In this document: positions 1 through 7,595 of the stretch, in pieces
How positions within the stretch are numbered: the first letter of the stretch is position 1
Layout: each line of letters opens with the position of its first letter
DNA from: Flavobacterium sp. HJJ
Lineage (GTDB): Bacteria > Bacteroidota > Bacteroidia > Flavobacteriales > Flavobacteriaceae
NCBI RefSeq assembly: GCF_015351475.1
Contig: NZ_JADKPR010000020.1
Coordinates: 37,033-101,032 of the forward strand
Direction: 5' to 3'
DNA: 64,000 bases
Notes under the pieces: model-generated
Seen by the model: only the letters and a program-made list of their open reading frames with translations
Database searches by the model: none
Told to the model about the DNA's origin: nothing
Position numbers and translations under genes: made by a program

Positions 1-1
1 T

Positions 2-142
2 TTTGAAAACGAAAACATTATCTCCATTGATCCGCTGGCAAGCTTTGCCTTCGGAGGCATACAGCTCAAGGTACATCCAAACGATTTTGAACAGGTTCAG
101 GAAATTCTCGACAATTTGAATCCAAAACTTTCCATCGTTTAG
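2..142 (+). CDS. DUF2007-like protein, C-terminal fragment (gene cut by window edge)
   Basis: An open frame enters from the left edge and ends with TAG at 140-142, giving 46 residues. The segment around SFAFGGIQLKVHPNDFEQ followed by a short helix (VQEILDNL) resembles the end of DUF2007 (putative signal-transducing) proteins, which finish with a conserved GG-[VI]-x-L-x-V strand and an acidic 'A..IL' helix. The start lies outside the window, so length and promoter cannot be judged. The family call rests on a short segment and is tentative; function is unknown in the family. Confidence 0.55.
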   Translation, partial: FENENIISIDPLASFAFGGIQLKVHPNDFEQVQEILDNLNPKLSIV

Positions 143-168
143 AAAACTTCACAATTCAACTTTTTTTT

Positions 169-258
169 GGGCGTGACCCTCCCGAAAAGGTCGGGTCGGG
201 CTGTCAGTTCCCGCTTCCCGATGAAAAATCGGGAGAGCACCACTTCCATCCCTCACGC
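169..258. repeat. GC-rich dispersed-type intergenic element with nested hairpins
   Basis: A GC-rich island in very AT-rich surroundings. It opens with GCGTGA (171-176) and closes with the inverse TCACGC (253-258). Inside are two hairpins: CCCGA/TCGGG (181-195) and TCCCGAT/ATCGGGA (216-234, loop gaaaa). From memory, Flavobacterium genomes carry many intergenic copies of an element of this design (GGGCGTG...GGTCGGGCTGTC...CATCCCTCACGC). Only one copy is seen in this window, so the dispersed nature is knowledge, not observation. Confidence 0.6.
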
Positions 259-1044
259 AGATCCTGCAAAACAAGAACAGAAACAGTAAAAAAGAAACAA
301 CTTTTGAAGAAACAGAATATTTTTAAATTTTTTTCTTTCTTTTTAAATTTCAAAGTTGTCAACATATATTAAATACAACAAAAAGAAATTTTAAAATTTT
401 AAAAAATATTTATGGTTATTATAGCTTGTTAATTGTTGCTATAAATTTTTAAAAAAATGCATTGAAATCAAGTTTTAGGTTTTTATCTTGAGTTATCAAC
501 AGTGTTATTTATATGTAAATTACTGTTTTTTAAGATATTTTTAAAAATAGTTAACAACTGTTAATATTTCAAAATTGCGATAAATTGTAAATAAGTGTTT
601 TTTATTTTCTTGTTCAAAAACTAAAATTTAGTATTGATAACTTTTCCAAAAAATCCTCAAACTTTATTTGGTTTTTAAAAATAGGTTTTGGATTACATAA
701 TTTTTTTAAACAAACTAAAAAAACTTCTAAAATTCTTTTCAAAGTTATAAACATTTTGTGTTAATTTAAGGTTAACTGAATATCAAGTAGTTACGTTTTG
801 GTATTAACATGATAAAAAATTAACATTATAATTACATTCTCTTTACTGGTTTACAGCTTCTTATAAATAAGGAAATATGTTAATAACCTTCAAATTTTCT
901 TATAATCAGCAGATTATAGAAGATTATAAAGTTTGTCTTTTTTTGTATTTCTTAATGTGTTAGTAATAGAAAGTGAAAAGGATTTTTGTATGCTATCTTA
1001 AATAGAATGGCTAAATTTGTATTTTAAAAACTAATACAAAAAAA
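259..1044. other. Long AT-rich non-coding stretch upstream of rpiB
   Basis: About 790 bases with no credible reading frame and extreme A+T content, unusual in a genome with short spacers. It contains words close to the DnaA-box consensus TTATCCACA: TTGTCAACA (356-364), TTATCAACA (493-501) and TTATAAACA (745-753), and a perfect short palindrome TTAACA-ac-TTGTTAA-like (TTAACAACTGTTAA) near 550. An origin, a nucleoid-binding site or a decayed gene are all possible. No RNA gene or terminator was recognised. Confidence 0.4.
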
Positions 1045-1473
1045 ATGAAAATTTCAATAGGAAATGACCACGCCGGACCGGATTATAAAAAAGCAATTGT
1101 TCAATATTTAGAATCAAAAGGACATCAGGTTACTAATTATGGAACAGATACAGAAGCTTCTGTGGATTATCCGGATTTCGGGCATCCGGTTGCAAGTGAC
1201 GTTGAAGAAGGAAAAGCAGATTTTGGAATCGTAATCTGCGGAAGCGGAAACGGAATTGCAATGACTGTTAATAAACATGCCGGAGTTCGTGCAGGTTTGT
1301 GCTGGACTAAGGAAATTGCTTATTTGACCCGTTTACATAATAACGCTAATATCGTGAGCATTCCAGCCCGTTATACTTCTATTCAGCAGGCAGTAGAGAT
1401 TGTTGAAACTTTCTTGGAAACCGAATTTGAAGGAGGAAGACATCAAACCAGAGTTGATAAAATAAGCTGTTAA
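1045..1473 (+). CDS. rpiB: Ribose-5-phosphate isomerase B
   Basis: Interconverts ribose 5-phosphate and ribulose 5-phosphate in the cytoplasmic non-oxidative pentose phosphate pathway. The 142 residues match the usual RpiB/LacAB length. Visible motifs are the N-terminal NDHAG (7-11), the catalytic Cys65 followed by the phosphate-binding GSGNG loop (66-70), and the conserved LHNNANI (97-103) with His98. The ATG follows a long AT-rich leader. The next gene (cation efflux) begins 7 bases after the stop, so the two probably share a transcript although they have no evident metabolic link. Identification is secure. Confidence 0.95.
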   Translation: MKISIGNDHAGPDYKKAIVQYLESKGHQVTNYGTDTEASVDYPDFGHPVASDVEEGKADFGIVICGSGNGIAMTVNKHAGVRAGLCWTKEIAYLTRLHNNANIVSIPARYTSIQQAVEIVETFLETEFEGGRHQTRVDKISC

Positions 1474-1479
1474 AATATT

Positions 1480-2397
1480 TTGGAACATCATCACCATCAT
1501 AGCCACAGCCATCACCATCATGTAGAAGGTAAAAATCTGCTGTTTTCGATTGTATTGAATATTGTGATTACGGTAGCACAAGTTATTGGAGGAATTCTTT
1601 CGGGAAGTCTGGCTTTGCTGTCAGATGCCCTGCATAATTTTTCCGATGTACTTTCTTTAGTATTTAGTTATGTAGCCCATAAATTATCCCGAAAAAAAGC
1701 TTCCAACGATCAGACGTTTGGATATAAACGAGCCGAATTGATAGCCGCTTTTATCAATTCAATGACTTTGATAATAGTGGCTTTGTTTTTGGTTTATGGA
1801 GCTGTGGAAAGGTTTTTCAATCCACAGCATATAGAATCAGGATTGGTGATTTGGATGTCAATTATAGGTATTGTTGCCAATGGTTTGTCAGTAATAATGC
1901 TAAAAAATGATGCCGATAAAAATCTGAATATGAAATCGGCTTATCTGCATTTGTTTACTGATATGCTGGCTTCCATTGCAGTATTAATTGGCGGTCTGCT
2001 GATGAAATATTTCCAATGGTTTTGGATTGACAGTTTATTAACTTTGATAATTGCTATTTACCTGATAATTGTCGGTTTTGATCTGCTGAAAAAGTCAACA
2101 CAAATGCTGATGCTTTTTACGCCAAGCCATCTTGATATTGATAGTATTATCAACGAAGTTCATAAAATTTCAGGAGTGCATAAACTGCACCATATTCATC
2201 TTTGGTATCTCAACGAAGAGGAATTACATCTCGAAGCACATCTCGACTGTTCCGAAGATATAAAAATGTCTGAGTTTAATGAGCTTTTGGACAAAGTTGA
2301 ACACGTTCTGTTCGAAAAATTCCACATTAATCACATTAATATTCAGCCTGAATATAAAAAGGAGGAAGATTCCAAGGATTTCATCGTTCAGGATTAG
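1480..2397 (+). CDS. Cation diffusion facilitator family transporter (CzcD/ZitB-like)
   Basis: Inner-membrane antiporter expected to export Zn2+ or similar divalent metals in exchange for protons. The 305 residues show a His-rich N terminus (residues 3-14), six membrane segments, and the two paired metal-site motifs of the family: SDALHNFSD in TM2 and HLFTD in TM5, then a cytoplasmic C-terminal domain rich in His and acidic residues. The start used is TTG at 1480, 7 bases behind rpiB; there is no later ATG before the conserved first membrane segment, so a non-ATG start is likely. The His run is natural for this family. Metal specificity cannot be read from sequence. Confidence 0.9.
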   Translation: MEHHHHHSHSHHHHVEGKNLLFSIVLNIVITVAQVIGGILSGSLALLSDALHNFSDVLSLVFSYVAHKLSRKKASNDQTFGYKRAELIAAFINSMTLIIVALFLVYGAVERFFNPQHIESGLVIWMSIIGIVANGLSVIMLKNDADKNLNMKSAYLHLFTDMLASIAVLIGGLLMKYFQWFWIDSLLTLIIAIYLIIVGFDLLKKSTQMLMLFTPSHLDIDSIINEVHKISGVHKLHHIHLWYLNEEELHLEAHLDCSEDIKMSEFNELLDKVEHVLFEKFHINHINIQPEYKKEEDSKDFIVQD

Positions 2398-2446
2398 GTT
2401 GTTTATTGAAAAAAAAAATCGCGGTGCTTCGCACCAATAATATTAC

Positions 2447-2478
2447 AAAGCCTGGTCAAAAAACTGGGCTTTTTTTGT
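2447..2478 (+). terminator. Rho-independent terminator after the cation efflux gene
   Basis: Inverted repeat AAAGCC...GGCTTT with an 8-10 base loop followed by a run of seven T. A small GC hairpin GGTGC-TTC-GCACC (2423-2435) lies just upstream. Confidence 0.75.
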
Positions 2479-2486
2479 TTTCTACT

Positions 2487-2573
2487 GACTGAATTAATGT
2501 AAATTTAGTCATCGTATTGACTAAATTAATGTAAATTTAGTCATCGTATTGACCAAATTAACGTTTTTTAGTT
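2487..2573 (+). repeat. Tandem 32-bp operator-like repeats upstream of first DUF4143 ATPase
   Basis: Two full units (2487-2518, 2519-2550) and a degenerate third (2551-2573). Each contains the palindrome GACTAAATT/AATTTAGTC with a 6-base spacer (perfect in 2519-2542, one mismatch in 2487-2510). The junctions form a second palindrome GTCATCGTATTGAC at 2508-2521 and 2540-2553. The last core ends 19 bases before the -7 box, so it sits over the -33 region. The same arrangement precedes the paralogue at 9900. Confidence 0.8.
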
Positions 2574-2580
2574 ATATTTG
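2573..2580 (+). promoter_or_regulatory. Promoter -7 element of first DUF4143 ATPase
   Basis: TATATTTG, a perfect match to the Bacteroidetes TAnnTTTG consensus, 25 bases before the ATG at 2606 and immediately downstream of the operator-like repeats. Confidence 0.75.
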
Positions 2581-2605
2581 CATTATGATTTTTAAATAAT
2601 TAGAA

Positions 2606-3748
2606 ATGCCTGATCATTATAAAAGAGCCGTTTTAACTGAATTTACCCGCAAGTTACTGCCTAATAAAGTATTGATTTTGTTGGGCGCAAGGCGAGTGGG
2701 TAAAACAGCCTTAATCAAAAATTATCTCGAAACAATTCCTGCCGATTCTTATTTGCAATTGAATGGAGAAGATATAAAAGATGCCAATTTGTTAAAAGAA
2801 CGTTCCGTAAGTAATTATAAACGGCTTTTAGCAAATGTGCCTTTGTTGGTCATTGACGAAGCGCAGCATATTCTTGATATTGGAATGATTTTGAAATTGA
2901 TAGTCGATTCTATCGATGGTATAAAAGTAATCGCTACAGGATCGTCGGTTTTTGATTTGTCGAATAATTTGGGCGAACCTTTGGTAGGTAGAAAAAACAC
3001 GATGTATCTTTTTCCACTGGCACAGATAGAGTTTTCAGAGAAAGAAAATTATAAGAAAACCATCGAAAATCTAGAGCAAAGATTACTTTTTGGAAGCTAT
3101 CCAGAACTCGAACAATATGAAGATTGGGCAAGTAAAGAGGAGTATATCAACGAAATTATAAACTCCTATCTGCTAAAAGATATTTTGATTTTTGACGGTA
3201 TCAAACATTCGAATAAAATTTATGATTTGTTGCGATTAATTGCTTTTCAAATCGGAAAAGAGGTTTCGCTACTCGAATTGGCTACACAATTGCAAATGTC
3301 AAAAAACACGGTGGCTAATTATTTGGATTTACTTTCTAAAGTTTTTGTTTTGTTTAAAGTAGAAGGATTTAGTCGCAATCTTCGTAAAGAAATAGTAAAA
3401 TCGTCGCGATGGTATTTTTATGACAACGGCATTCGAAATGGCATTATAAACAACTTTAAAACCATTGAAAACCGCAATGATATTGGCGAACTTTGGGAAA
3501 ATTATCTTGCATCCGAAAGAATAAAAAAACAGCAGTATCAAAAAATAAATACCAAAAATTATTTTTGGCGCACTTACGACCAACAAGAATTGGATTGGTT
3601 AGAAGAAAGAGGAGAAACACTCGCCGGATTTGAATTCAAATGGAACGAGAATAGAAAAGCAAAGATTCCTACAGCTTTCGCCAAAGCCTATCCTGAAGCG
3701 ACTTTTGAAGTAATTAACAGGAGTAATTATTTGGATTTTATTCTCTAG
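2606..3748 (+). CDS. ATP-binding protein, AAA_14 + DUF4143 (paralogue 1)
   Basis: A 380-residue cytoplasmic ATPase. Walker A GARRVGKT (27-34) and Walker B LLVIDEAQ (80-87) mark the AAA_14 domain; the C-terminal half is DUF4143, which has a winged-helix part (around 215-250, QMSKNTVANYLDLLSKVFVLF) and a nuclease-fold-like part with ELD (near 332) and EFK (near 347), reminiscent of a PD-(D/E)XK D...ExK pair. The role of this abundant family is not established; mobile, toxin-like or DNA-repair functions have been suggested. It is a full-length paralogue of the gene at 9900. The start is fixed by the promoter 25 bases upstream. The last 11 bases overlap the convergent DUF1294 gene. Confidence 0.88.
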   Translation: MPDHYKRAVLTEFTRKLLPNKVLILLGARRVGKTALIKNYLETIPADSYLQLNGEDIKDANLLKERSVSNYKRLLANVPLLVIDEAQHILDIGMILKLIVDSIDGIKVIATGSSVFDLSNNLGEPLVGRKNTMYLFPLAQIEFSEKENYKKTIENLEQRLLFGSYPELEQYEDWASKEEYINEIINSYLLKDILIFDGIKHSNKIYDLLRLIAFQIGKEVSLLELATQLQMSKNTVANYLDLLSKVFVLFKVEGFSRNLRKEIVKSSRWYFYDNGIRNGIINNFKTIENRNDIGELWENYLASERIKKQQYQKINTKNYFWRTYDQQELDWLEERGETLAGFEFKWNENRKAKIPTAFAKAYPEATFEVINRSNYLDFIL

Positions 3749-4004
3749 TTAAATAAAACCAAGCAATCAAAATTTGAATAAAAACGATTCCAAAATATTT
3801 CCACAAATAGGATATTTTCGAAGTTTTATGTCTAAAAAACAGCATTCCTAATCCTGAACCAATTGTTCCTCCAAGTAAAACAAAAGTTAAAAGTGTTTTT
3901 TCGGAAATTCTTCTTTGGTGGTTTTGAGCTCGATTTTTGTCGTAGCCCATTAATAAAAAAACGATTATGTTTAAAATTAAGAAAGTGTAGAATAAAAATT
4001 GCAT
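3738..4004 (-). CDS. DUF1294 family small membrane protein
   Basis: An 88-residue inner-membrane protein with the family signature: a first hydrophobic segment ending LLMGYDKNRA, then RISEKTLL, a GG-x-IGS-LGM segment and FRHKT. These are the conserved blocks of YsdA-like DUF1294 proteins, whose function is unknown. The ATG at 4004 is chosen because known members begin right before the first membrane segment; an in-frame ATG at 4043 would add 13 residues. Its 3' end overlaps the convergent ATPase gene by 11 bases. It may be a resident gene beside which the ATPase was inserted. Confidence 0.8.
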   Translation of the reverse strand: MQFLFYTFLILNIIVFLLMGYDKNRAQNHQRRISEKTLLTFVLLGGTIGSGLGMLFFRHKTSKISYLWKYFGIVFIQILIAWFYLTRE

Positions 4005-4144
4005 TGTAGTTCGAATTGGAAGTGAAAGATAGTATTTTAGCATTTATATTATAATTATTAATTTATATTAATAAAATGAAAGATTTAACTAATTCACAGA
4101 TTAACAGAAATAATATATTAAATAACAATGTAGCTATTAAATAA

Positions 4145-4535
4145 ATGTATAACCAATTAGGTTTTACGGGGATATATTTTGAAAATAAATATAGGTTTAC
4201 ACTGAATCAGGTTGCTAAATTTTATGAAGTCGATACAAGAACTATAGAACGTATTTTGCAGGATAATAATCAGGAGTTGCATAATTCAGGTTATGAAATT
4301 TTTAGAGGTGTTAAACTTAAAGATTTTAAAGACTTTATAAATCAACTGACCGACATCAATGTCGGTCAGTTGATGGAAGATAATGACAATGAATTGGTAG
4401 GAAAAAGAGCAACAGCTTTCGGATAAATTAGGATTTAATACCGAGATTCTAACGCCAACAACGCTTACAGATATCTATAATCAAACAGAAAATGATTATC
4501 TTGAAGAAAAGAGATCGATTGGGTTAAGGAATTAA
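4145..4535 (+). pseudogene. Truncated, frameshifted DNA-binding protein (HTH N-terminal domain)
   Basis: An ATG-started frame of 93 residues (stop at 4424-4426) carries a helix-turn-helix-like block (FTLNQVAKFYEVDTRTIERI, 18-37) typical of Bacteroidetes DNA-binding proteins that accompany Fic or antirepressor genes and normally run to 300 residues or more. In the next frame, from the A-run near 4400, coding-like sequence continues (EKEQQLSDKLGFNTEI...KRSIGLRN) to TAA at 4533-4535, so a one-base slip in GGAAAAAGAG probably broke the gene; the centre of the usual protein is also missing. Codons 66-77 form a perfect 34-bp palindrome (separate entry). It may still make a short DNA-binding peptide. 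Confidence 0.6.
4341..4374. repeat. Perfect 34-bp palindrome inside a DNA-binding-protein gene
   Basis: Arms ATCAACTGACCGACAT (4341-4356) and ATGTCGGTCAGTTGAT (4359-4374) are exact inverse complements around a 2-base centre. It lies in codons 66-77 of the broken DNA-binding-protein gene, just past its helix-turn-helix block, and encodes NQLTDINVGQLM. A perfect 16-bp-arm repeat in coding sequence is not expected by chance; an operator read by the gene's own product is the simplest guess. No second copy was seen in the 100 bases upstream. Confidence 0.85.
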
Positions 4536-4566
4536 AAAACTAAATATTTAGCTATAAACAAACAAT

Positions 4567-5376
4567 ATGAACTATTCAAACGAATTTGAAGAAGCGGTAG
4601 ATTTTAGCAAAAAAAACAAGTTATTTCTAGGATATGGTAATCCTAACGGAAAAATTTTAATGATTGGAAAAGAACATTATTTTAATCATTCACTCAAAGA
4701 AGATTCTTCTGAATTTTATGAAGAAATATTAAAAGCTAGAGAATTAGAAAATCAAAATAATATTGCTTCTTGGGAAAGTAATTTAAAAAATAATTTTGAA
4801 CCTGAATGGAACCCAAACCAAGAGTTTCATTGTGACAATAGTAATGCTTATACAGCTTGGTGGAATCAGAAAAACATACAACATAAAAACTATAATGGAG
4901 GTACAAGTAATACATACTTACATTATCAAAAATTATATCAAAATATATTTTTGAATAGACAAAAAGGAGACCGTATTAATTTCCAAAAAGAGTTTTTTAA
5001 CACAGAATTAAATGATCTTCCTGCGAAAAAAGATTTTAATTTACTACTATTAAACAAATTGAAAAATGAGTTCATAGAAAAACGTAAAGAGTTATTTAAC
5101 TTGCCATTTTTTAAAACTTTTCCAATTGTAATTGTAGCATCAGGGCATTATCCTAGCAAATATAATTTTGATATTGAAAAAATATTTGAAGTTACTTGGG
5201 ATAAAAATACAATAGTAATTAGTAAATCTTGGTATAATTTACATTATAGTGAAGACAATAAAAGATTACTTATTCATACACGACAATTGAGTACATCAGT
5301 TTCAACAGATTTAATGGAGGCATTGAGTAAAGAAGTAAGTGTCTTTCTGTCAAAAAACGGATTTAAATTAACATAA
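4567..5376 (+). CDS. Uncharacterised 269-residue protein, possibly uracil-DNA-glycosylase-like fold
   Basis: Not confidently recognised. It is a soluble, Lys/Asn-rich protein without signal peptide or membrane segments. Near the N terminus is GYGNPNGKILMIGKEHYF, which resembles the 'GNPxAkILfIG.E' start of uracil-DNA-glycosylase-like proteins, and near the C terminus is LLIHTRQLSTSVS, like the 'H..hPS' block of the same fold; tryptophan-rich text (W106, W107) lies between. Equivalent residues needed for catalysis are not obvious. Composition is more AT-rich than tex downstream, and it lies in an accessory stretch between two ATPase modules, so acquisition by transfer is plausible. Confidence 0.6.
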   Translation: MNYSNEFEEAVDFSKKNKLFLGYGNPNGKILMIGKEHYFNHSLKEDSSEFYEEILKARELENQNNIASWESNLKNNFEPEWNPNQEFHCDNSNAYTAWWNQKNIQHKNYNGGTSNTYLHYQKLYQNIFLNRQKGDRINFQKEFFNTELNDLPAKKDFNLLLLNKLKNEFIEKRKELFNLPFFKTFPIVIVASGHYPSKYNFDIEKIFEVTWDKNTIVISKSWYNLHYSEDNKRLLIHTRQLSTSVSTDLMEALSKEVSVFLSKNGFKLT

Positions 5377-5379
5377 AAA

Positions 5380-5421
5380 CCTTTGTAAACTTTGCGAAAA
5401 CTTCGCTTCTTTGCGGTTAGA
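5380..5421 (+). repeat. Dispersed-type intergenic sequence upstream of tex
   Basis: The words CCTTTGTAAACTTTGCG, CTTCGCTTC and TTTGCGGTTA form a CTTTGCG-rich block. From memory, variants of 'TTTGTGAACTTTGCG...CTTTGCGGTTAA' occur before many genes in Flavobacteriia. Only one copy is present here; function unknown. Confidence 0.45.
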
Positions 5422-5432
5422 AAAACAATAAA

Positions 5433-7556
5433 ATGACCAACATACAATTCATCGCTAAGTCTGTTAACACAGCACCCATAAACATTCAAAACACCGTTCA
5501 ATTATTACAGGAAGATTGCACGATTCCGTTTATTTCCCGTTACCGAAAAGATAAAACAGGGAATCTGGACGAAGTAGTGATAGAGCAAATTGCAAAATTG
5601 CAGAAAGATTACGAAACGATTGTAAAACGTAAAGAAGCAATTTTAAAAAGCATCGAAGAGCAAAATGCCTTGACGCCCGAATTGGAGAAAAAAATCCAGC
5701 AAAGTTTCGATTTACAGGAATTGGAGGATTTTTATCTGCCTTATAAAAAGAAAAAACGCACCAAGGCCGATGTTGCCAGAGAGAATGGATTAGAACCTTT
5801 GGCGAAGATTATTATGAATCAAGGGAAGGATGATGTTGATTTCTTGGCGACACAATATTTGAATGAAAATGTAATCAATGAAGAAGTGGCTTTACAAGGC
5901 GCTCGAGACATTATAGCAGAATGGATTAATGAAAATATTTACGTTAGAAAACAGCTGAGACGATTGTTTGAACGTAAATCAACCATCACCACAAAGGTGG
6001 TTAAGGCCAAAAAAGAGGAGGAAGGCGCACAGAAATTCAATCAGTATTTTGATTGGTCAGAACCGTTGGCCAAAGCACCGTCCCATCGTTTATTGGCTAT
6101 TTTGAGAGCCGAAAATGAAGGTTTCATCAAGTTTAAAGTCGATGTAGAATTGGATGATGCTTACGATATTATTGATGAATTAATCATAAAAGGTGAAAAC
6201 AGCACGACGCCACATATTCAATTGGCAATTGAGGATAGTTATAAACGATTGCTGAATCCGGCGATTTCGAATGAAACATTGCAGGAAGCCAAAGCTAAGG
6301 CTGATGCCAATTCGATTCAGGTTTTTGCGAATAATTTGGGTCAATTGCTATTGGCACCGCCTTTGGGAGAAAAACGAATTTTGGCGATTGACCCAGGATT
6401 CCGTTCGGGTTGTAAAGTAGTTTGTTTGGACGAAAAAGGTGATTTGTTGTACAACGAAACCATTTATCCTCACGCACCGCAGAACGAAACGGCTATGGCG
6501 ATGAAAAAGATAAAATCGATGGTCAATGCTTATAACATTGATGCAATTTCAATCGGAAACGGAACCGCTTCGAGGGAAACGGAATTCTTTATCAAAAAAA
6601 TTGCTTTCGACAAGCCAGTACAAGTTTTTATTGTTTCGGAGGCAGGAGCTTCGGTGTATTCGGCTTCGAAAATAGCGAGAGAAGAATTTCCTAATTATGA
6701 TGTAACCGTTCGAGGTTCGGTTTCTATCGGGCGAAGGCTTTCAGATCCATTGGCAGAATTGGTTAAAATCGACCCAAAAGCCATTGGAGTAGGGCAGTAT
6801 CAACACGATGTGGATCAAACCAAACTTAAGGAAGAACTTGACAATACGGTGATTCGTTGCGTGAACTCTGTGGGGATAAACATCAATACGGCAAGTAAAC
6901 ATTTGTTGGGTTATGTGAGTGGAATAGGAGAGAAGCTGGCAGAAAATATAGTACAATATCGTTCGGAAAACGGTCCTTTTACTGATAGAAAGCAACTAAA
7001 AAAAGTGCCTCGATTAGGCGATAAAGCCTATCAGCAGGGAGTTGCTTTTATCCGAATTTCGAATGCAAAAAATCCGTTGGATAATTCGGCGGTACATCCC
7101 GAAGCTTATTCCATTGTTGAAAAAATGGCAAAGGATTTAAAACTTTCCGTAAATGATTTGATTGCCAATAAAGAAAAAACAGCTTTGATTAAAGCTGAAA
7201 ATTACATCACACCAGAAATTGGTCTATTGACTTTAAAAGATATTATTAAAGAACTTGAAAAACCAGGGTTGGATCCAAGAAAATCTGCCAAAGTTTTCGA
7301 GTTCGACCCGAATGTAAAATCAATAAAAGACTTGAAAACCGGAATGATTTTACCAGGAATTGTCAACAATATTACCAATTTTGGATGCTTTGTAGATTTA
7401 GGAATCAAAGAAAGCGGATTGGTCCATATTTCCCAACTGAAAGCAGGATTTGTAAGCGATGTAAACGAAGTGGTGAAACTGCATCAGCATGTTGAGGTAA
7501 AAGTTACTGAGGTTGATGAGGATAGGAAGCGTATCCAGCTGACGATGGTTTTGTAA
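5433..7556 (+). CDS. tex: Tex family S1 RNA-binding transcription accessory protein
   Basis: A 707-residue cytoplasmic nucleic-acid-binding protein related to Spt6, thought to act in transcription and RNA handling. Domain order is as usual: helical N-terminal Tex region (1-300), YqgF/RNase-H-like domain beginning ILAIDPGFRSGCKVV (about 314-328), helix-hairpin-helix repeats (about 480-570, GYVSGIGEKLAENIV and VPRLGDKAYQQ), and a C-terminal S1 domain (about 630-705, GMILPGIVNNITNFGCFVDLG). Length is normal. Its last 75 bases are repeated, diverged, at about 9712-9792 and again in part at about 11031-11058, flanking the two accessory modules that follow. Confidence 0.95.
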   Translation: MTNIQFIAKSVNTAPINIQNTVQLLQEDCTIPFISRYRKDKTGNLDEVVIEQIAKLQKDYETIVKRKEAILKSIEEQNALTPELEKKIQQSFDLQELEDFYLPYKKKKRTKADVARENGLEPLAKIIMNQGKDDVDFLATQYLNENVINEEVALQGARDIIAEWINENIYVRKQLRRLFERKSTITTKVVKAKKEEEGAQKFNQYFDWSEPLAKAPSHRLLAILRAENEGFIKFKVDVELDDAYDIIDELIIKGENSTTPHIQLAIEDSYKRLLNPAISNETLQEAKAKADANSIQVFANNLGQLLLAPPLGEKRILAIDPGFRSGCKVVCLDEKGDLLYNETIYPHAPQNETAMAMKKIKSMVNAYNIDAISIGNGTASRETEFFIKKIAFDKPVQVFIVSEAGASVYSASKIAREEFPNYDVTVRGSVSIGRRLSDPLAELVKIDPKAIGVGQYQHDVDQTKLKEELDNTVIRCVNSVGININTASKHLLGYVSGIGEKLAENIVQYRSENGPFTDRKQLKKVPRLGDKAYQQGVAFIRISNAKNPLDNSAVHPEAYSIVEKMAKDLKLSVNDLIANKEKTALIKAENYITPEIGLLTLKDIIKELEKPGLDPRKSAKVFEFDPNVKSIKDLKTGMILPGIVNNITNFGCFVDLGIKESGLVHISQLKAGFVSDVNEVVKLHQHVEVKVTEVDEDRKRIQLTMVL

Positions 7557-7569
7557 ACGAAAATCTTCG

Positions 7570-7577
7570 TATTTTTG
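7570..7577 (+). promoter_or_regulatory. Promoter -7 element of ptuA-like gene
   Basis: TATTTTTG fits TAnnTTTG and lies 18 bases before the ATG at 7596, right behind the tex stop. The TTG at 7575 lies inside this box and so is unlikely to be the start codon. A small inverted repeat ACGAA/TTCGT (7557-7570) sits between tex and the box. Confidence 0.6.
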
Positions 7578-7595
7578 TTACTAATTGAAAATAAA

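Noticed and set aside
1480..1524. His-run at the cation transporter start as a cloning tag
   Set aside because: Metal-binding His-rich ends are usual in this family, and the run is interrupted by Ser as in natural members.
2487..2573. Transposon terminal repeats beside the DUF4143 ATPase
   Set aside because: No matching repeat lies behind the gene, and the units sit at a fixed distance from the promoter box, which fits operators better.
2815..3131. Minus-strand reading frames inside the DUF4143 ATPase gene
   Set aside because: Shadows of a gene with full family motifs; no independent features.
7575..7577. TTG as start of the PtuA-like gene
   Set aside because: It is part of the TATTTTTG -7 box; ATG at 7596 follows at a normal distance.
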